Origin: Thermohalobaculum sp039026295
GTDB taxonomy: Bacteria; Pseudomonadota; Alphaproteobacteria; Rhodobacterales; Rhodobacteraceae
NCBI GenBank assembly: GCA_039026295.1
Contig: JBCCMP010000276.1
Coordinates: 1-7,008 of the forward strand
DNA length: 7,008 bases
Direction: 5' to 3'
This document shows, piece by piece, positions 6,812 through 7,008 of this stretch. Position numbers and translations under genes: made by a program. The notes beneath the pieces were generated by a model. It was not told the origin of the DNA. It did not search any database and saw only the letters and a program-made list of their open reading frames with translations. Within the stretch, counting starts at the first letter, position 1; every line of letters starts with the position of its first letter.

Positions 6812-7008
6812 GCTATGCTCTTCCGGACGAACCAAAGGGAGCCGTTCGTCCTGATCTAGCTGTATCCGCCCTGTGGCCCCTGCTTACATTGATGTTGGTT
6901 GGGCCTTTCCTGGGTTTCGCCTGGATTGCCTTCAATTCCTGGGCACTGGGCTGTCGGCATGCCGCAAGGCACACTGTAATCGCGTCGCTCACGGTTCCTG
7001 CGATTGGG
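6808..7008 (+). CDS. Probable integral membrane protein, unknown function (3' end outside window)
   Basis: ATG 6808-6810 overlaps the TGA of the AAA+ gene (ATGA), and the frame stays open for 67 codons to the window end. The visible part has a short polar N-terminus (SYALPDEPKGAVRPDLA) followed by a strongly hydrophobic stretch at about 21-43 (WPLLTLMLVGPFLGFAWIAF), a short basic loop (CRHAARH at 49-55), and the start of a second hydrophobic stretch. This suggests at least two membrane segments. No well-placed ribosome binding site is visible (the nearest GGAG is 17 bases upstream), so translation is probably coupled to the ATPase. The two products may therefore act together. I do not recognise the family. 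The reading frame is well supported by the overlap; the function is not known. Confidence 0.72.
   Translation, partial: MSYALPDEPKGAVRPDLAVSALWPLLTLMLVGPFLGFAWIAFNSWALGCRHAARHTVIASLTVPAIG

Overview
The window reads as a compact, moderately GC-rich chromosomal stretch from an alphaproteobacterium, most likely of the Rhodobacterales (Roseobacter-like) type. The basis is the style of the GlnD and MurJ proteins and the glnD-murJ adjacency, which is common in that class. No ribosomal RNA or marker protein is present to fix the genus. All genes lie on the + strand and are packed with overlaps or very short gaps. I see no tRNA, rRNA, insertion sequence, CRISPR array or phage gene.

Layout: (1) 2-1090 is the 3' part of a periplasmic binding protein-like gene of the penicillin-binding protein activator (LpoA/LppC-like) type; its start lies outside the window. 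(2) 1087-3924 is glnD, the bifunctional PII uridylyltransferase/uridylyl-removing enzyme. It has no in-frame ATG, GTG or TTG early enough to give a full N-terminus. The best-supported start is a CTG at 1087 that overlaps the upstream stop (CTGA) and sits behind a GGAG at ideal spacing. (3) 3927-5480 is murJ, the lipid II flippase, starting 2 bases after glnD ends. (4) After an 80-base gap with a good ribosome binding site, 5561-6811 encodes a single-ring AAA+ ATPase whose motor resembles the second ring of p97/Cdc48 and whose N-terminus looks TPR-like. (5) At 6808 an ATGA overlap opens a probable integral membrane protein that runs off the window end.

The first three genes look like one transcription unit joining peptidoglycan synthesis (synthase activator and lipid II flippase) to the central nitrogen sensor, although a terminator-like hairpin at 1136-1162 may reduce read-through into glnD. 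The last two genes look like a second, translationally coupled pair of unknown function and are the best candidate here for an undescribed system. The odd start region of glnD is the most notable sequence-level observation.
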